In this document: piece by piece, positions 61,668 to 64,000 of the stretch
How positions within the stretch are numbered: position 1 is the stretch's first letter
Layout of the letters: each line of letters begins with the position of its first letter
Assembly: GCF_000427665.1 (NCBI RefSeq)
Contig: NZ_KE386572.1
Span: 1,884,196-1,948,195, forward strand
Source of the DNA: Geminicoccus roseus DSM 18922
GTDB taxonomy: Bacteria > Pseudomonadota > Alphaproteobacteria > Geminicoccales > Geminicoccaceae
Direction of reading: 5' to 3'
DNA: 64,000 nt
Translations under genes and position numbers: made by a program
The notes under the pieces: generated by a model
Told to the model about the DNA's origin: nothing
Databases searched by the model: none
What the model saw: the letters and a program-made list of their open reading frames with translations, nothing else

Positions 61668-62648
61668 TCAGCCCTTGCGCCGGCCGAGCGTGTCCATGGT
61701 CACCGCGAGCGCGATGACGAGGCCGATGATGATCTGCTGGATAAAGGGTGAGACACCCAGAAGGTTCAGGCCGTTGCGCAGCACGCCGATGATCAGCACG
61801 CCGACCACGGTGCCGCCGATGCTGCCGACGCCGCCGGACAGGCTGGCCCCGCCGATCACGACCGCGGCGATGGTGTCCAGCTCGTAGCCCAGGCCGGCGC
61901 TCGGCTGCGACGAGTCGAGCCTGGCGGCCAAGGCAATCCCGGCGACCCCGGCCAGCGCCCCGGAGGCGATGTAGACGCCCAGCATGTAGCGGCGCACCGA
62001 GATGCCGGCCAGGCGAGCGACCTCCAGGCTGCCGCCGATCGCGTAGAGATTGCGGCCGCCCGGGCGGAAGCGGAGATAGATGCCGGCCAGGACCACCAGC
62101 ACCAGGAACAGGGCCACGGTCGCCGACAGGAAGCCGAAATGGCGGATGATGGCGAGCGAGGTGAACCAGTCCGGGTAGCCGACGATCTGCTGGCCGTCGG
62201 TGAGCAGGCTGGCGGCACCGCGCGCCATCGACATCATGGTCAGCGTGGCGATGAAGGCCGGCAGCTTCGCCTCGGTCACCAGGAGGCCGGACACCAGGCC
62301 GCAGGCGGCGCCGGTCAGGATGCCCAGCAGGATGGACGGGACCATGGGGAGCCCGAACTCGTGGGACAGCCAGCCGGTCATCATGGTCGAGAGCGCCAGG
62401 ACCGAGCCCACCGACAGGTCGATGCCGCCGATGATGATGACCGCGGTCATCCCGATCGCGAGGATGCCCAGGACCGTGACCTGGTCCAGGATGTTGAGGG
62501 CGTTGCGCACCGACAGGAAGTAGTCGGAGCCCAGCGAGAAGGCGATGCAGAGGGCGACCAGGCCGATCAGCGGGCCCTGGGCGCCGCTGGTGAGGCTGAT
62601 CCGCGGCATCCTGATGCCGCCCGATGATTGCGAAACCCGCGCTTCCAT
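61668..62648 (-). CDS. Sugar ABC transporter permease (RbsC-like)
   Basis: This 326-residue permease has the family signature LGILAIGMTAVIIIGGIDLSVGSVLAL, segment PGGRNLYAIGGSLEVARLAGISV and GGASLSGGVGSIGGTVVGVLIIGVLRNG. About nine hydrophobic helices are visible. It follows the FGGY kinase by 52 bases and precedes the binding protein. It is part of the minus-strand polyol or pentose importer. Confidence 0.94.
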   Translation of the reverse strand: MEARVSQSSGGIRMPRISLTSGAQGPLIGLVALCIAFSLGSDYFLSVRNALNILDQVTVLGILAIGMTAVIIIGGIDLSVGSVLALSTMMTGWLSHEFGLPMVPSILLGILTGAACGLVSGLLVTEAKLPAFIATLTMMSMARGAASLLTDGQQIVGYPDWFTSLAIIRHFGFLSATVALFLVLVVLAGIYLRFRPGGRNLYAIGGSLEVARLAGISVRRYMLGVYIASGALAGVAGIALAARLDSSQPSAGLGYELDTIAAVVIGGASLSGGVGSIGGTVVGVLIIGVLRNGLNLLGVSPFIQQIIIGLVIALAVTMDTLGRRKG

Positions 62649-62700
62649 CCCCGACCTACCCTGTTTTCTGTTGTTCAGGAACGATTGACGTCGATCCGGT

Positions 62701-64000
62701 TCAGTCCGGCGCGCGCAGGCGCGCCCTGGCTACCATGCGCCGCCAGTGGCGACGTTCCCCTTCGCGCTCGTTCCCATCCATGCGCGGCTCGAAGCGCTGG
62801 CGCTCGCGCGGCAGGGCCAGAAGCTCGGCCATGTTCCAGAACCCGGCTCCCAGGCCCGCCATGTGCGCGACGCCCAGGGCGGACAGCTCGGCCGTATTGG
62901 AGCGGAGCACCGGCCGGCCGGCCAGGTCCGCCTGGAGCTGCATCAGCACCGGGTTCCTGGTGGCGCCGCCGTCGGCGAACAGCTCGCCGACCCGGCCCAC
63001 GCTCCGGTCGACCACGTCCAGCACGTCGGCGACCTGGTGCGGGATCGATTCCAGCGCCGCCCGGGCGATGTTGTCCCGGGAGGTGCCGAGGCCGAAGCCC
63101 GCCAGCAGCGCCACCGCTTTGTCGTCCCAGTAGGGCGCGCCCAGCCCGCCGAACGCCGGGACCAGCGCCACGCCGTCGCTCGTCGCCCCGGCGGCGAGGT
63201 CGGCCAGCTCCTGGGGCGAGACGCCCAGAAGCCCGGCCGCCCAGCGGATGGTGGCGCCGGTGGAGCGGATGTTGCCCTCGGCGGCGAAGGCCGGCCGGTC
63301 CAGCATCCAGCCGATGGTCAGGCAGACCCCTTCCGCCAGCGCGTCCGGGCGCTCGATCAGGCCCATGATCGAGGAGCCGGTCCCGTAGGTCGCCTTGACC
63401 TGGCCTGGCTCGAACGCGCCGTGGGCGAACAGGGCGCTGTGCGAATCGCCCATCACCGCCAGCACCGGCACGCCGTCGGGCAGCCCGGCCAGACCGCGTG
63501 CGGAGGGGAACGGCCCGTTGGAGGGCAGCACCTTCGGCAGCATCGCCGCCGGGATGCCGAACAGGTCGAGCAGCCAGTCGTCCCAGGCGACGTCGCGCAC
63601 GTTCAGGAGCTGGGTGCGCGCGGCGTTGCCGGCCTCGATCACGTGCTCGCCGCCAAAGCGGCTGAGCAGCCAGCTGTCGACCGTGCCCAGGCAGAGCTCG
63701 CCGGCCTTTGCCCGCTGCTCCGCCCCTGGAACCTGGTCCAGCACCCAGCGCGCCTTGATCGCCGAGAACATCGGGTCGAGCGGCAGGCCGCTGCGCTCCA
63801 GCACCTGCCGGTCGATCTCGTCCGAGCGCAGGCCGGCGCACATGGCGGCGGTGCGCTGGTCCTGCCAGCCCAGCATCGGCGAGACCGGCTCCCCGCTCCG
63901 CCGGTCCCAGACCACCAGCGATTCGCGCTGGGTGCTGAAGCCGATCGCGGCGACCCTGGCGGGGTCCTGGCCGTCCAGGCAGTCCGCCACCGCGGCGGCG
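62701..64000 (-). CDS. FGGY family carbohydrate kinase, N-terminus outside window
   Basis: This is the C-terminal 432 residues of an FGGY sugar kinase; the start is beyond the right edge, and the frame is open to the last base. Visible are AIGFSTQRESLVVWDRRSGEPVSP, GWQDQRTAA (the region that contacts substrate), TVDSWLLSRFGG, GDSHSALFAHGAFEPGQVKATYGTGSS, FGGLGAPYWDDKAVAL and FADGGATRNPVLMQLQADLAGRPV, the second FGGY signature. It looks closer to glycerol and polyol kinases than xylulokinases, but this is not decisive. About 70 N-terminal residues are missing. It is the first visible gene of the minus-strand operon; the product phosphorylates the imported sugar or polyol. Confidence 0.93.
   Translation of the reverse strand, partial: AAAVADCLDGQDPARVAAIGFSTQRESLVVWDRRSGEPVSPMLGWQDQRTAAMCAGLRSDEIDRQVLERSGLPLDPMFSAIKARWVLDQVPGAEQRAKAGELCLGTVDSWLLSRFGGEHVIEAGNAARTQLLNVRDVAWDDWLLDLFGIPAAMLPKVLPSNGPFPSARGLAGLPDGVPVLAVMGDSHSALFAHGAFEPGQVKATYGTGSSIMGLIERPDALAEGVCLTIGWMLDRPAFAAEGNIRSTGATIRWAAGLLGVSPQELADLAAGATSDGVALVPAFGGLGAPYWDDKAVALLAGFGLGTSRDNIARAALESIPHQVADVLDVVDRSVGRVGELFADGGATRNPVLMQLQADLAGRPVLRSNTAELSALGVAHMAGLGAGFWNMAELLALPRERQRFEPRMDGNEREGERRHWRRMVARARLRAPD

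Overview
The window is 64 kb of GC-rich chromosome. Gene content (etfA–hbd, EipB/DUF1849, MscL, Ppk1–Ppx, PhnDCEE, several ribose/fructose-type sugar importers, BKACE and DmpA-type enzymes) and GTG/TTG start use point to a free-living, metabolically versatile alphaproteobacterium, possibly of the Rhodospirillales/Geminicoccales. That placement is inference from gene families, because no rRNA or other phylogenetic marker is present. I saw no tRNA or rRNA gene, no CRISPR array and no intact insertion sequence.

Layout. 1–2.5 kb: 3' end of etfA, 3-hydroxybutyryl-CoA dehydrogenase and eipB. 2.5–6.7 kb: a ROK sugar kinase, an O-antigen-ligase-type membrane protein and three small exported or membrane proteins of unknown function. 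6.7–12.9 kb: an orphan DhaK translationally coupled to an SbmA/BacA-like ABC exporter, a class II aldolase and a copper amine oxidase. 12.9–13.4 kb: an array of about eight degenerate 73-bp direct repeats. 13.6–17.3 kb: an exported SAM hydrolase of the DUF62 family, an SLC13 permease with RCK_C domains, an AT-rich gap and a thioesterase that keeps the catalytic triad of fluoroacetyl-CoA thioesterase FlK. 17.4–20.9 kb: phnDCEE behind a Pho-box-like direct repeat. 21–25.3 kb: an RND efflux adaptor and pump. 25.4–30 kb: a GFA-family protein, then a tight minus-strand catabolic operon (HpcH-type aldolase, SDR, lambda-crystallin-type dehydrogenase, BKACE and a tyrosine phosphatase). 30–35 kb: GNAT, EamA, P1 peptidase, flavin reductase, cupin and methyltransferase genes.

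35.2–36.3 kb is an AT-rich orphan gene whose C-terminus resembles Vsr/DUF559-type nucleases, probably acquired by transfer. 36.3–40.7 kb holds ppk1–ppx and a divergent SixA-like phosphatase (polyphosphate metabolism). 41–45.8 kb has a PepSY protein, a CsbD stress protein and two tandem RTX (calcium-binding repeat) proteins. 46–52.3 kb: mscL, an aldose-1-epimerase-like gene, a Frc-type sugar importer (binding protein, permease, single-domain ATPase), an AruH-like aminotransferase and a GNAT. 52.6–53.4 kb: an NYN-domain nuclease gene with a structured leader and a palindrome inside its candidate promoter.

53.4–64 kb: an asparaginase, a plus-strand sugar ABC importer, and a converging minus-strand operon (FGGY kinase, permease, binding protein, ATPase, SDR) that looks like a sugar-alcohol uptake and catabolism unit. 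Stable hairpins beside the binding-protein genes of all three importers probably tune relative expression.

The most unusual pieces are the 73-bp repeat array, the orphan Vsr-like gene, the NYN gene with its leader, the mosaic RTX pair, and the FlK-like thioesterase close to an exported DUF62 enzyme.
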